Shown in pieces: positions 24,894 through 33,514 of a DNA stretch of 64,000 nucleotides (the first letter of the stretch is position 1; every line of letters starts with the position of its first letter). A program made the translations under genes and the position numbers. This DNA is from Trebonia sp030042015 (GTDB lineage Bacteria > Actinomycetota > Actinomycetes > Streptosporangiales > Streptosporangiaceae): the NCBI RefSeq assembly GCF_030042015.1, contig NZ_JASIAL010000436.1:15474-79473 (forward strand). The letters are read 5' to 3'. The notes beneath the pieces were generated by a model that was given only the letters and a program-made list of their open reading frames with translations, did not search any database and was not told the DNA's origin.

Positions 24894-26155
24894 CGGCGGA
24901 GGCCCCGGCTCCCCCGCCGCCCCCGGCCCCCCCGGCTCCCCCGGCTCCCCCGCCGCCACTGGACGGGTTCCGGGTGCTTGACTTCACCAGGTTCCTGGCC
25001 GGCCCGTACTGCACGATGGTGCTCGCCGACCTCGGGGCGGACGTGATCAAGCTCGAGCAGCCGGGCTCTGGCGACGACTCCCGCGTGTTCGGGCCGTTCC
25101 TGCACGGCGAAAGCTACTCCTTCGCCCAGGTGAACAGGGGCAAGCGCAGCGTCTGCCTGGACCTGAGGCAGCCGCGGGGCCGCGCGCTTGCCCTTGACCT
25201 CGCGCTGCGCGCCGACCTGGTGATCGAAAGCTTCCGGCCGGGGGTCGCGGCGCGCCTCGGCCTGGACTATGCCGCGGTCAGCGGCCGGCGTCAGGACATC
25301 CTGTACTGCTCGATCAGCGGCTTCGGGCAGACCGGGCCGTACCGGGATCGCCCGGGATTCGACATCATGGCCCAGGGCGTCACCGGGCTGATGCGGATGA
25401 CGGGGCCGCCAGGCGGGCGTCCGGCCAAGGTGGGGTTCGCCGTCAACGACATCGCCGCCGGGGTCACCGCGGTGTACTCGATTCTCGCCGCGCAGCTGGT
25501 CAGGGAGCGAACCGGCGTCGGCCAGTTCATCGACATCGCACTTGTCGACGCGCTGCTCCCGTGGACCGTGTGGGAGGCGGGCGTGCTGTTCGGCCGCGGT
25601 GACGCGCCGGCCCAGACCGGGACCAGGCACCGCATGTCCGCCCCGTACCAGGCCTACCGGACCGCGGACGGCTACGTGACGATCGGCGCGGGCACCGACC
25701 GGCTCTGGCGGCGGACGGCGGACGCGCTTGGCTGCCCGCAGTGGTGCGCGGACCCGCGGTTCGCCGACAACGACGCGCGGCTGGCGCACATCGAGGCGCT
25801 CGAGGCGGAGATCGAGGCGGTCACCACGACGCGGACCACGGCGCAGTGGATCGCGATACTCGACGCCGCGGGCGTGCCGTGCGGGCCGGTGCTCTCCTAC
25901 GACCAGGTTTTCGCCGACCCGCAGGTCCTGGCCCGGGAGATGGTGGCCGAGATGGATCACCCGATCATGGGCACGATCAAGGTGCTCGGCCAGCCGGCCA
26001 AATTCAGCCGGTCGCGGGCCAGGGCCGGCCGTCCGGCCCCCTGGCTCGGCCAGCACAGCCGCGAGGTGCTGGCCGAACTCGGCCTGGACAGCGCCGAGAT
26101 CGGCGCGCTTGAACAGGCCGGCACCACCTACGACGCGCATCCGGGGGTGGCATGA
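24890..26155 (+). CDS. CaiB/BaiF (class III) CoA-transferase
   Basis: 421 residues. After a Pro/Ala-only N-terminal stretch of about 23 residues comes the family core: RVLDFTRFLAGPYCTMVLAD, GADVIKLEQPGSGD, NRGKRSVCLDL. The segment RPGFDIMAQGVTGLM holds the catalytic aspartate expected to form the acyl anhydride. The C-terminal domain (WIAILDAAGVPCGPVLSYDQ) is complete. Class III enzymes move CoA between carboxylic acids; substrates cannot be read. The gene overlaps its neighbours by ATGA on both sides and probably works with the crotonase that follows. Confidence 0.88.
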   Translation: MTAEAPAPPPPPAPPAPPAPPPPLDGFRVLDFTRFLAGPYCTMVLADLGADVIKLEQPGSGDDSRVFGPFLHGESYSFAQVNRGKRSVCLDLRQPRGRALALDLALRADLVIESFRPGVAARLGLDYAAVSGRRQDILYCSISGFGQTGPYRDRPGFDIMAQGVTGLMRMTGPPGGRPAKVGFAVNDIAAGVTAVYSILAAQLVRERTGVGQFIDIALVDALLPWTVWEAGVLFGRGDAPAQTGTRHRMSAPYQAYRTADGYVTIGAGTDRLWRRTADALGCPQWCADPRFADNDARLAHIEALEAEIEAVTTTRTTAQWIAILDAAGVPCGPVLSYDQVFADPQVLAREMVAEMDHPIMGTIKVLGQPAKFSRSRARAGRPAPWLGQHSREVLAELGLDSAEIGALEQAGTTYDAHPGVA

Positions 26156-26922
26156 CAGACCAGCTGCTGCTCGGCCGCGCCGCCAGCGCCGCCATCCTCA
26201 CGATCAACCGGCCTGAGCGGCACAACGCGCTCACCTTCGACATGTTCCGGCGGCTGCCTGGCATGCTGGCGGCCGCGGCCGGCCTGCCGGGGGTACGCGC
26301 GCTCGTGCTCCGCGGCGCCGGGACGCGGTCGTTTTCGGCCGGCGCCGACATCACCGAGTTCGCGGCCGTCCGCGCCACCGCCGACCAGGGAGCGGCCTAC
26401 GACGAGGCGGTCACGGCCGCAGAAGAGGCGATCGCGGGCTTCCCCCATCCCACCATCGCCCAGATCCACGGGTACTGCTACGGCGGCGGCTGCGGGCTCG
26501 CCCTCGCCTGCGACGTCAGGTACGCCGCGCCCGACGCCCGCTTCGCTATCACCCCCGCCAAGCTGGGCATCGTCTACCCGCTGCGGTCAACCAAGCGGCT
26601 CGTGGACCTGGTCGGCCCGTCCCGCGCGAAGATCATCCTGATGTCGGGAGCCGAACTCGACGCCGGCCGCGCCCTGTCCCTCGGCCTGGTCGACGAGGTC
26701 GCCGACGATCCCGGCCGGGCGGTCGCCGAGTTCGCGGCGCTGCTCGCCGCGCGTTCGGCCGTCACTCAGCGCGCCGTACGGCACACGGTGCAGCGCATCC
26801 TCGACGGCCAGTCGTTCGATGACGAGGAGCAGGGGCGGCTGCGCGCCGCCGCGCTCGCGGGCCCGGACTACGCCGAGGGCGTGCGCGCCTTCCTGGAACG
26901 CCGCCCGCCGTCCTTCGGGTAG
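26152..26922 (+). CDS. crotonase-superfamily enzyme, methylmalonyl-CoA decarboxylase-like
   Basis: A 256-residue crotonase fold protein. The oxyanion-hole segments are present (FSAGADITEF and GYCYGGGCGLALACD). Both glutamates of true enoyl-CoA hydratases are missing: the GCELA position reads GCGLA, and the PEI position reads TPAKLGIVYPL. The latter and the C-terminus (DYAEGVRAFLERRPPSF) resemble E. coli methylmalonyl-CoA decarboxylase (TPVNLGVPYNL), including the tyrosine. A decarboxylase or other non-hydratase activity is therefore more likely than hydration. Co-translated with the CoA-transferase. Confidence 0.78.
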   Translation: MTDQLLLGRAASAAILTINRPERHNALTFDMFRRLPGMLAAAAGLPGVRALVLRGAGTRSFSAGADITEFAAVRATADQGAAYDEAVTAAEEAIAGFPHPTIAQIHGYCYGGGCGLALACDVRYAAPDARFAITPAKLGIVYPLRSTKRLVDLVGPSRAKIILMSGAELDAGRALSLGLVDEVADDPGRAVAEFAALLAARSAVTQRAVRHTVQRILDGQSFDDEEQGRLRAAALAGPDYAEGVRAFLERRPPSFG

Positions 26923-26987
26923 CGCGGCGGGCGGTGGCCCGCTCATCCCAGGCCCGCCAGCCGCGCGTCCGGGGAGTTGAGGCAATT

Positions 26988-27040
26988 GGGCCGTTGGCGC
27001 AGCTGGCCCGATACAGCCGGGCCGTTGGCGCAGCTGGCCC
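26988..27040. repeat. two exact 22-bp direct repeats
   Basis: The 22-mer beginning GGGCCGTTGGCGCAGCTGGC occurs at 26988-27009 and 27019-27040 (31-bp period, 9-bp spacer) in the 178-bp gap after the crotonase gene. Each copy contains the near-palindrome GGGCC...GGCCC. Possibly a terminator-like or protein-binding element. Confidence 0.65.
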
Positions 27041-27100
27041 AGTCGGGGAGGTCGGGGTAGCGGCCGGAGCGGGGGCTAGTCGTTGGCTGGCCGGCGTCGG

Positions 27101-28369
27101 CTAGCGTGACGCCACCTGCGGATGTGCGGGCAGCGGTGCCTGGTGCACGGCGTGCCGCGCGATCCCGGCCCCGCCCGGCGGCGCCCAGGGCGCGACCGGC
27201 GGGGCCGGGTGGCGGCTCAGGAAGGACATGCGGGCCACGTACATCAGCCCGAGCAGGTCGTGCTGGCGCTGCCGGAACGTCCCGAGCGGCAGCACGCCGC
27301 GCACGGCCTTGGCGTGCAGCAGCGCGAGTTCGGTGGCGGCGAGCTGATAGTCGCCCATGGCGGCACCGGCCGGCATGCCGCCGGTCGTCCTGGCCCAGTT
27401 GCGGGCCCGCCGGCGCTCGCGCAGCGAGGCGAGCATCACCACATCGTCATCGCTCACCAGCCCGGTCGCCCGGTAGGCGGGAAGGTAGTGCGTGATCAGC
27501 GCGACTATCCGGCGCCGGTCGGCCACCAGGACCGCGACGAGCCCGGCGAGCACACAGGACATGATGGCGTACGCCGCCGTCAGGCCCCCGGCGCCGTACA
27601 CGGACAGCCCGTTCCAGATCCCGTGCAGCAGCATGGCCGCCAGCCAGCCGAGCGGCACCGCCCAGCCGGCCCGGCGGTGGGTGGCGGCGTAGGCGACGCC
27701 CAGCCCGGTCATCGACGTGAAGATGGGGTGCAGCAGCGGGGATGCCACGCCGCGCAGCACGAACGTGTAGCCGAGCAGGGCGACGCCGCCGTGTTCCGGA
27801 GTGATCAGCGCGCTGATGTAGTAGCCGACGTTCTCCATCATCGCGAAGCCCAGGCCCACCATGGCCGCGTACATGATGCCGTCGGTCGGGCCGTCGATCT
27901 CGTCCCGGCGCCGCCACAGCAGGCCGGCCAGGACCAGGCCCTTGAGCGTCTCCTCGACCAGCGGCGCGCCGAACGTCGCGGACACGTACTCGCCCGTGCC
28001 CGCGCCGAGCGCCGGCTGGGTCACGTACTCCAGCCCGGCCGTGTTGATGAGCAGCGCGAACAGGGCGGCGATGCCGGCTCCCCAGGCGAACGCGAAGACC
28101 AGGGCGCCCCGCGGCTCCGGCTCGAGCCGGTCAATGAACAGCACAAGCGCGACAAGCAGCGGCACCGGCAGCAGGGCCAGCGGGAGGGCGACGAGGACGG
28201 GCACCACGCCGTCGCCCGCGGCGACGCTCTGCCCCACGTCGATGCCGAGCGCGACGATCGCGCACGCCGCGGTGATCACGATGCCGGCGATGAACGCGAT
28301 GCTGGTCCGGCCCGGGGCACGCCCCTCGATCACCGCCCTGGGATCGAATACCGGGGCGGGCTCGGTCAT
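27101..28369 (-). CDS. PrsW-family intramembrane metalloprotease
   Basis: A 422-residue polytopic protein with about nine helices. PrsW signatures are visible: APLVEETLKGLVLAG (the EExxK zinc motif), GLGFAMMENVGYY, SPLLHPIFTSMTGLGVAY and AMLLHGIWNGLS. These residues form the membrane-embedded active site. B. subtilis PrsW cuts an anti-sigma factor, and a signalling role is likely here. The C-terminal ~120 residues are cytoplasmic and specific to actinobacterial members. Start taken at ATG 28369 (MTEPAPVFDP); ATG 28381 is equally possible. It is divergent from tkt. Confidence 0.83.
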   Translation of the reverse strand: MTEPAPVFDPRAVIEGRAPGRTSIAFIAGIVITAACAIVALGIDVGQSVAAGDGVVPVLVALPLALLPVPLLVALVLFIDRLEPEPRGALVFAFAWGAGIAALFALLINTAGLEYVTQPALGAGTGEYVSATFGAPLVEETLKGLVLAGLLWRRRDEIDGPTDGIMYAAMVGLGFAMMENVGYYISALITPEHGGVALLGYTFVLRGVASPLLHPIFTSMTGLGVAYAATHRRAGWAVPLGWLAAMLLHGIWNGLSVYGAGGLTAAYAIMSCVLAGLVAVLVADRRRIVALITHYLPAYRATGLVSDDDVVMLASLRERRRARNWARTTGGMPAGAAMGDYQLAATELALLHAKAVRGVLPLGTFRQRQHDLLGLMYVARMSFLSRHPAPPVAPWAPPGGAGIARHAVHQAPLPAHPQVASR

Positions 28370-28425
28370 GCCCGGAAGCATACTGGGACCGCCGGGCCGG
28401 CGAGGTTGCCCAGGTTCCCCGAATT

Positions 28426-28435
28426 GGTCTAGACC
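28426..28435. promoter_or_regulatory. DasR-box-like palindrome 1
   Basis: The perfect palindrome GGTCTAGACC, in the context AATTGGTCTAGACCCTAT. It matches the core of the DasR-responsive element (consensus near ACTGGTCTAGACCACT) used by GntR/HutC-type amino-sugar regulators in Streptomyces. It lies 161 bp upstream of tkt and 57 bp upstream of the PrsW gene. Confidence 0.6.
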
Positions 28436-28448
28436 CTATCTGCAAGGT

Positions 28449-28458
28449 GGTCTAGACC
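28449..28458. promoter_or_regulatory. DasR-box-like palindrome 2
   Basis: Second copy of GGTCTAGACC, in the context GGTGGTCTAGACCTAC, 23 bp downstream of the first (about two helical turns). The pair lies in the 226-bp spacer between the divergent PrsW and tkt genes, so either could be controlled. Confidence 0.6.
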
Positions 28459-28595
28459 TACGGAGAGTGAATGTTCCGGAAACGGTCTGCCCCGGGCGGT
28501 TCCGCCTGGCCTGGGCGGGATAGGCTCTTACCCGTGACGGCGCCAAAGCCACACGGGGGGTTTCAGCCGCAGCTACGCGTCAGCAGAAGGGATCC

Positions 28596-30740
28596 GTGAC
28601 GGTGAGCAACCACACCCTTGACTGGTCATCCACCGACGAACGCGCCGTCGATCTGGTCCGCGTCCTGGCGATGGACGCGGTGCAGCAGGCGGGTTCTGGC
28701 CACCCAGGCACCGCGATGAGCCTCGCCCCGGCCGCGTACCTGCTCTACCAGCGCCTGCTGCGGCACGACCCGGCCGATCCGAAGTGGCCCGGCCGGGACC
28801 GGTTCGTGCTGTCCTGCGGGCACTCGAGCCTCACCCTGTACATCCAGCTCTACCTGTCCGGCTACGGGGTCACGCTCGATGACATCAAGGGCTACCGCAC
28901 GTGGGGCAGCATCACGCCTGGGCACCCGGAGCACGGGCTGACCCCGGGCGTGGAGACCACGACTGGACCGCTCGGCCAGGGCCTGTGCAACGCGGTGGGC
29001 ATGGCGATGGCGGCGCGCCGCGAGCGCGGCCTGTTCGATCCCGACGCCGCGCCAGGCACCAGCCCGTTCGACCACTTCATCTACTGCTTCGCCTCCGACG
29101 GCGACATCGAGGAGGGCATCACCCACGAGGCGTGCTCGCTGGCCGGGCACCACCGCCTCGGCAACCTGATCCTCCTCTACGACGACAACCGGATCTCCAT
29201 CGAGGACGACACGAACGTCGCCAAGTCCGAGGACGTCGGCGCCCGCTACGCCGCCTACGGCTGGCACGTGCAGCACATCGACTGGGTGACCGCGGCGGGC
29301 TACCGCGAGAACGTGCAGGCCCTGTACGACGCGTTCGAGGCGGCCAGGGCGAACGCCGCGGCGCCGTCGATCATCGTGCTGCGCACGATCATCGGCTGGC
29401 CCGCGCCGACCAAGCAGAACACAGGGGCGGCGCACGGCGCCGCGCTCGGCGAGCCCGAGGTCGCCGCCACGAAGGAGATCCTGCACTTCGACCCGGCCGT
29501 GAAGTTCCCCGCCGAAGAGGAAGCCGTCAACCACGCCCGCGCGGTGGCCGAGCGCGGCAAGAGGCTGCACGCGGAGTGGGACGAGGCCTTCGGCGCCTGG
29601 GCGAAGGCCAACCCGGAGCGCAGGGCCCTGTTCGACCGGCTGGCCAGACGGGAGCTCCCCGCGGGCTGGGAGGCGGCGCTGCCTGTCTTCCCCGCCGACC
29701 CGAAGGGAACCGGGACCCGGCGCGCCTCGGGAAAGATCCTCACCGCGCTGGCGCCGGTGCTGCCGGAGCTGTGGGGCGGTTCGGCCGACCTGGCCGAGTC
29801 CAACCTCACGACGATGGAAGGCGAGCCCTCGTTCATCCCGGCCGACCACCAGACCGCGATGTGGCCAGGCGGCCCGTACGGGCGGACGATGCACTTCGGC
29901 ATCCGCGAGCACGGCATGGGCGCGATCATGAACGGCATCGTGCTGCACGGCGCCACCCGCCCGTACGGCGGCACGTTCCTGCAGTTCAGCGACTACATGC
30001 GGGGTGCCGTGCGGCTGGCCGCGCTGATGGGGCAGCCGGTCACCTACGTGTGGACGCACGACTCGATCGGGCTGGGCGAGGACGGCCCGACGCACCAGCC
30101 GATCGAGCACCTGTGGTCGCTGCGCAACATACCGGGCCTGGACATCGTCCGCCCGGCCGACGCCAACGAGACCACGATCGCGTGGCGCACCATCCTGCAG
30201 CACACCGACCGCCCCGCGGGCCTGTGCCTGACCAGGCAGAACGTGCCCACCTTCGACAGGACCACGTTCGCCTCCGCCGAGGGGACCGCCCGCGGCGCGT
30301 ACGTCATGGCCGACGGCACCGACGTGATCCTGATCGGCACGGGCAGTGAGGTGCAGATCGCGGTCGCCGCGCGGGACCTGCTGGCCAAAGAAGGTATCTC
30401 CGTGCGGGTTGTCTCGATGCCGTGCGTGGAATGGTTCAACCAGCAGGACCCTTCCTACCAGGAAGATGTACTCCCGGCGGCGATGCGGGCGCGGGTGTCG
30501 GTCGAGGCGGGCATCACCGGGCCGTGGCAGGCGTTCGTCGGGGACGCCGGCGAGTCCATCGGCGTCAACCACTACGGCGCGTCGGCCGCCGAGGCCATCC
30601 TCTACAAGGAGTACGGGATCACCGCGGAGGCGGTGGCCGCCGCCGCCAAGGCGAGTTTGGCGACGGCCCGCGCCGGCGCGGCGGCCGGCGCCGGCGCGAA
30701 CACCACAGCCCAGGCAACAACGAAAGGAACGCGGCAATGA
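28596..30740 (+). CDS. tkt: transketolase
   Basis: A 714-residue thiamine-diphosphate enzyme. Seen: the N-terminal RVLAMDAVQQAGSGHPGTAM, the ThDP/Mg site FASDGDIEEG ... YDDNRISIE, and the pyrimidine-domain block GIREHGMGAIMNGI with the catalytic glutamate. The C-terminal domain is complete, with an Ala/Gly-rich tail. It interconverts sugar phosphates in the non-oxidative pentose phosphate pathway. Start GTG 28596 has AAGG six bases ahead. First gene of a five-gene operon; its stop overlaps the transaldolase start (ATGA). Two DasR-like palindromes lie upstream. Confidence 0.95.
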   Translation: MTVSNHTLDWSSTDERAVDLVRVLAMDAVQQAGSGHPGTAMSLAPAAYLLYQRLLRHDPADPKWPGRDRFVLSCGHSSLTLYIQLYLSGYGVTLDDIKGYRTWGSITPGHPEHGLTPGVETTTGPLGQGLCNAVGMAMAARRERGLFDPDAAPGTSPFDHFIYCFASDGDIEEGITHEACSLAGHHRLGNLILLYDDNRISIEDDTNVAKSEDVGARYAAYGWHVQHIDWVTAAGYRENVQALYDAFEAARANAAAPSIIVLRTIIGWPAPTKQNTGAAHGAALGEPEVAATKEILHFDPAVKFPAEEEAVNHARAVAERGKRLHAEWDEAFGAWAKANPERRALFDRLARRELPAGWEAALPVFPADPKGTGTRRASGKILTALAPVLPELWGGSADLAESNLTTMEGEPSFIPADHQTAMWPGGPYGRTMHFGIREHGMGAIMNGIVLHGATRPYGGTFLQFSDYMRGAVRLAALMGQPVTYVWTHDSIGLGEDGPTHQPIEHLWSLRNIPGLDIVRPADANETTIAWRTILQHTDRPAGLCLTRQNVPTFDRTTFASAEGTARGAYVMADGTDVILIGTGSEVQIAVAARDLLAKEGISVRVVSMPCVEWFNQQDPSYQEDVLPAAMRARVSVEAGITGPWQAFVGDAGESIGVNHYGASAAEAILYKEYGITAEAVAAAAKASLATARAGAAAGAGANTTAQATTKGTRQ

Positions 30741-31843
30741 ACGACGTGCTCGGGCAGCTTACCGGGGCCGGCGTGTCGGTCTGGCTGGACGACATCAGCC
30801 GCGACCGGCTGCGCACTGGCAACCTGGAGACCCTGGTCAGGGACTATCACGTCCGCGGGGTCACATCGAACCCGACGATCTTCGCCCACGCGCTGAGCAA
30901 GGGCAACGAATACGACGACCAGATCAAGGACCTGGCGGTGCGCGGCGTCACCGTGGAAGAAGCGTCGCGGATGATCACCAGCTACGACATCCGGTGGGCC
31001 TGCGACGTGCTCCGCCCGATCTACGACGCCTCGGACGGCGTGGACGGCCGGGTGTCCCTCGAAGTCGACCCGCGGCTGGCGCGGGAGACCGCCAAGACGA
31101 TCGCCGAGGCCAGGCAGCTGTGGTGGCTGGTCGACCGGCCGAACCTGTTCATCAAGATCCCCGCCACCGCCGAGGGGCTGCCCGCGATCACCGCGGCGCT
31201 CGCCGAGGGGATCAGCGTCAACGTCACGCTGATCTTCTCGCTGGCGCGGTACAGCGAGGTCATGAACGCGTACCTGGCGGGCCTTGAGCAGGCAGCGGCG
31301 AACGGGCACGACATCGGCACGATCGGGTCGGTCGCGTCGTTCTTCGTCAGCCGCGTGGACACGGAGGTCGACAACCGGCTGGACAAGCTCGGCACGCCGG
31401 AGGCCCGCGCGCTGCGGGGCAAGGCCGCGCTGGCGAACGCGCGGCTGGCCTACGAGCTGTACGAGCAGAAGCTTGACACGCCGCGGTGGGCGGCGCTGCG
31501 GGCCAAGGGCGCCAAGGTGCAGCGCCCGCTGTGGGCCTCGACCTCCACGAAGGACCCGGCTTTCCCTGACACGATGTACGTGGTGGACCTGGTCGCGCCG
31601 GACACGGTGAACACGATGCCTGAGGCGACGCTGCGCGCCACCGCCGACCATGGCGTGCTGCGCGGCGACACCGTGCACGGCACGTACGAGCAGTCGCGTC
31701 AGGTCTTCGCCAGCCTTGAGCACCTCGGGATCAGCTACGACGACGTGGTGCGGGTGCTCGAGGACGAGGGCGTGGAGAAGTTCGCCGCCTCGTGGAACGA
31801 GCTGCTCGAGACCATCAGGAATGAACTGAGCCTCAACGCGTAG
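30737..31843 (+). CDS. tal: transaldolase
   Basis: A 368-residue actinobacterial-type transaldolase. Key segments: SVWLDDISRDRLRTGNLETL, VTSNPTIFAHAL and NLFIKIPATAEGLPAI, which carries the Schiff-base lysine. It transfers a dihydroxyacetone unit between sugar phosphates and works with transketolase. The ATG at 30737 overlaps the tkt stop and has AAAGGA ahead. Longer reading upstream lies inside tkt and is rejected. Confidence 0.94.
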   Translation: MNDVLGQLTGAGVSVWLDDISRDRLRTGNLETLVRDYHVRGVTSNPTIFAHALSKGNEYDDQIKDLAVRGVTVEEASRMITSYDIRWACDVLRPIYDASDGVDGRVSLEVDPRLARETAKTIAEARQLWWLVDRPNLFIKIPATAEGLPAITAALAEGISVNVTLIFSLARYSEVMNAYLAGLEQAAANGHDIGTIGSVASFFVSRVDTEVDNRLDKLGTPEARALRGKAALANARLAYELYEQKLDTPRWAALRAKGAKVQRPLWASTSTKDPAFPDTMYVVDLVAPDTVNTMPEATLRATADHGVLRGDTVHGTYEQSRQVFASLEHLGISYDDVVRVLEDEGVEKFAASWNELLETIRNELSLNA

Positions 31844-31885
31844 GCAGCGCGCCAGGGCAACGCCACAGGGAACTGGAGGTTCCGA

Positions 31886-33496
31886 ATGACCATGCCGAAC
31901 GCCGGCGCCCGAGGTCCGGCGCCGGCGAATCCGGGCGTGATCGCGTCCGCCTGCGAGCCCGCCAACCCGCTGCGCGATCCGAGGGACCGCCGGATTCCGC
32001 GAGTGGCGGGGCCCTGCGTGCTGGTGATGTTCGGCGTCACCGGCGACCTCGCGAGGAAGAAGCTGATGCCGGCCCTGTACGACCTGGCCAACCGCGGCCT
32101 GCTGCCGCCGGGCTTTTCTCTCGTTGGCTTCGCGAGGAGGAACTGGGAGCACGAGGACTTCGCTCAGGTCACGTACGAGGCGGTCAAGGAGCACGCGCGC
32201 ACCCCGTTCCGGGAGACGGTGTGGCAGCAGATGTCGGAGGGCATCCGGTTCGTCCCCGGCGAGTTCGACGACGACGCGGCCTTCGAGACGCTGGCCGAGA
32301 CGGTCCGCCAGCTGGACCGCGAGCGCGGCACCGGCGGGAACTACGCGTTCTACCTGTCGATCCCGCCGAAGTTCTTCCCTGTCGTGGTCGGGCAGCTCAA
32401 GATGTCCGGGCTGTCCGACCCCGGACCGCCCGACCCGGTCACCGGGCGGGCGCCGTGGCGCCGGGTGGTGATCGAGAAGCCGTTCGGCCACGACCTGGAA
32501 AGCGCCCGCGAGCTGAACCGCATCGTGGACACCGTGTTCCCCCCTGAGTCGGTGTTCCGCATCGACCACTACCTGGGCAAGGAGACGGTCCAGAACATCC
32601 TGGCGCTGCGCTTCGCCAACACCCTGTACGAGCCGATCTGGAACCGCGGGTACGTGGACCACGTGCAGATCACGATGTCGGAGGACATCGGCATCGGGGG
32701 CCGGGCCGGGTATTACGACGGGATCGGGGCCGCGCGCGACGTCATCCAGAACCACCTGCTGCAACTGCTCGCGCTGACCGCGATGGAAGAGCCGGTGTCG
32801 TTCGACGCGGACTCGCTGCGGCAGGAGAAGGAGAAGGTGCTGTCCGCGGTCCGCCTTCCCGCCGACATCGCCGCGGGCAGCGCGCGCGGCCAGTACGCGG
32901 CCGGCTGGCAGGGCGGCCACCAGGTGATCGGCTACCTGGAGGAGGACGGCATCCCGCCGGATTCGCGCACGGAGACCTACGCGGCCGTGCGCCTGGCCGT
33001 GGACACTCGGCGGTGGGCGGGCGTTCCGTTCTACCTGCGCACTGGCAAGCGGCTGACCCGCCGGATGACGGAGATCGCGCTGATCTTCCAGCGCGCGCCG
33101 CACCTGCCGTTCGCGGCCACCGACACCAAGGAGCTCGGCAAGAACGCCATGGTCATCCGCGTCCAGCCGGACGAGGGGATCACCCAGCGCTTCGGCTCCA
33201 AGGTGCCCGGCTCGGCCATGGAGGTAAGGGACGTGAACATGGACTTCGCCTACGGCGAGTCCTTCACCGAGTCCTCGCCCGAGGCGTATGAGCGGCTGAT
33301 CCTCGACGTGCTCATCGGCGACCCGCCGCTGTTCCCCCGGCAGGAGGAGGTCGAGCTCTCCTGGCGCATCCTCGACCCCATCGAGCAGTTCTGGGCCGAG
33401 AACACCAAACCGGAACAGTACGTGGCGGGCTCCGCCGGGCCCGCGTCCGCCGACGCGATGATGGCGCGCGACGGCCGGGCCTGGCGCCGCCTGTAG
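31886..33496 (+). CDS. zwf: glucose-6-phosphate dehydrogenase
   Basis: 536 residues. The NADP-binding N-terminus is VLVMFGVTGDLARKKLMPAL; the substrate-site signature is FRIDHYLGKETVQN; EKPFGHDL is also present. It oxidises glucose-6-phosphate to 6-phosphogluconolactone and supplies NADPH. The first ~45 residues before the Rossmann strand are Pro/Ala-rich, as in other actinobacteria. GGAGG six bases before ATG 31886 decides the start. The gene lies 42 bp after tal and is followed by its assembly factor opcA. Confidence 0.95.
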   Translation: MTMPNAGARGPAPANPGVIASACEPANPLRDPRDRRIPRVAGPCVLVMFGVTGDLARKKLMPALYDLANRGLLPPGFSLVGFARRNWEHEDFAQVTYEAVKEHARTPFRETVWQQMSEGIRFVPGEFDDDAAFETLAETVRQLDRERGTGGNYAFYLSIPPKFFPVVVGQLKMSGLSDPGPPDPVTGRAPWRRVVIEKPFGHDLESARELNRIVDTVFPPESVFRIDHYLGKETVQNILALRFANTLYEPIWNRGYVDHVQITMSEDIGIGGRAGYYDGIGAARDVIQNHLLQLLALTAMEEPVSFDADSLRQEKEKVLSAVRLPADIAAGSARGQYAAGWQGGHQVIGYLEEDGIPPDSRTETYAAVRLAVDTRRWAGVPFYLRTGKRLTRRMTEIALIFQRAPHLPFAATDTKELGKNAMVIRVQPDEGITQRFGSKVPGSAMEVRDVNMDFAYGESFTESSPEAYERLILDVLIGDPPLFPRQEEVELSWRILDPIEQFWAENTKPEQYVAGSAGPASADAMMARDGRAWRRL

Positions 33497-33514
33497 ACCG
33501 GAGGCACGCTTGTC

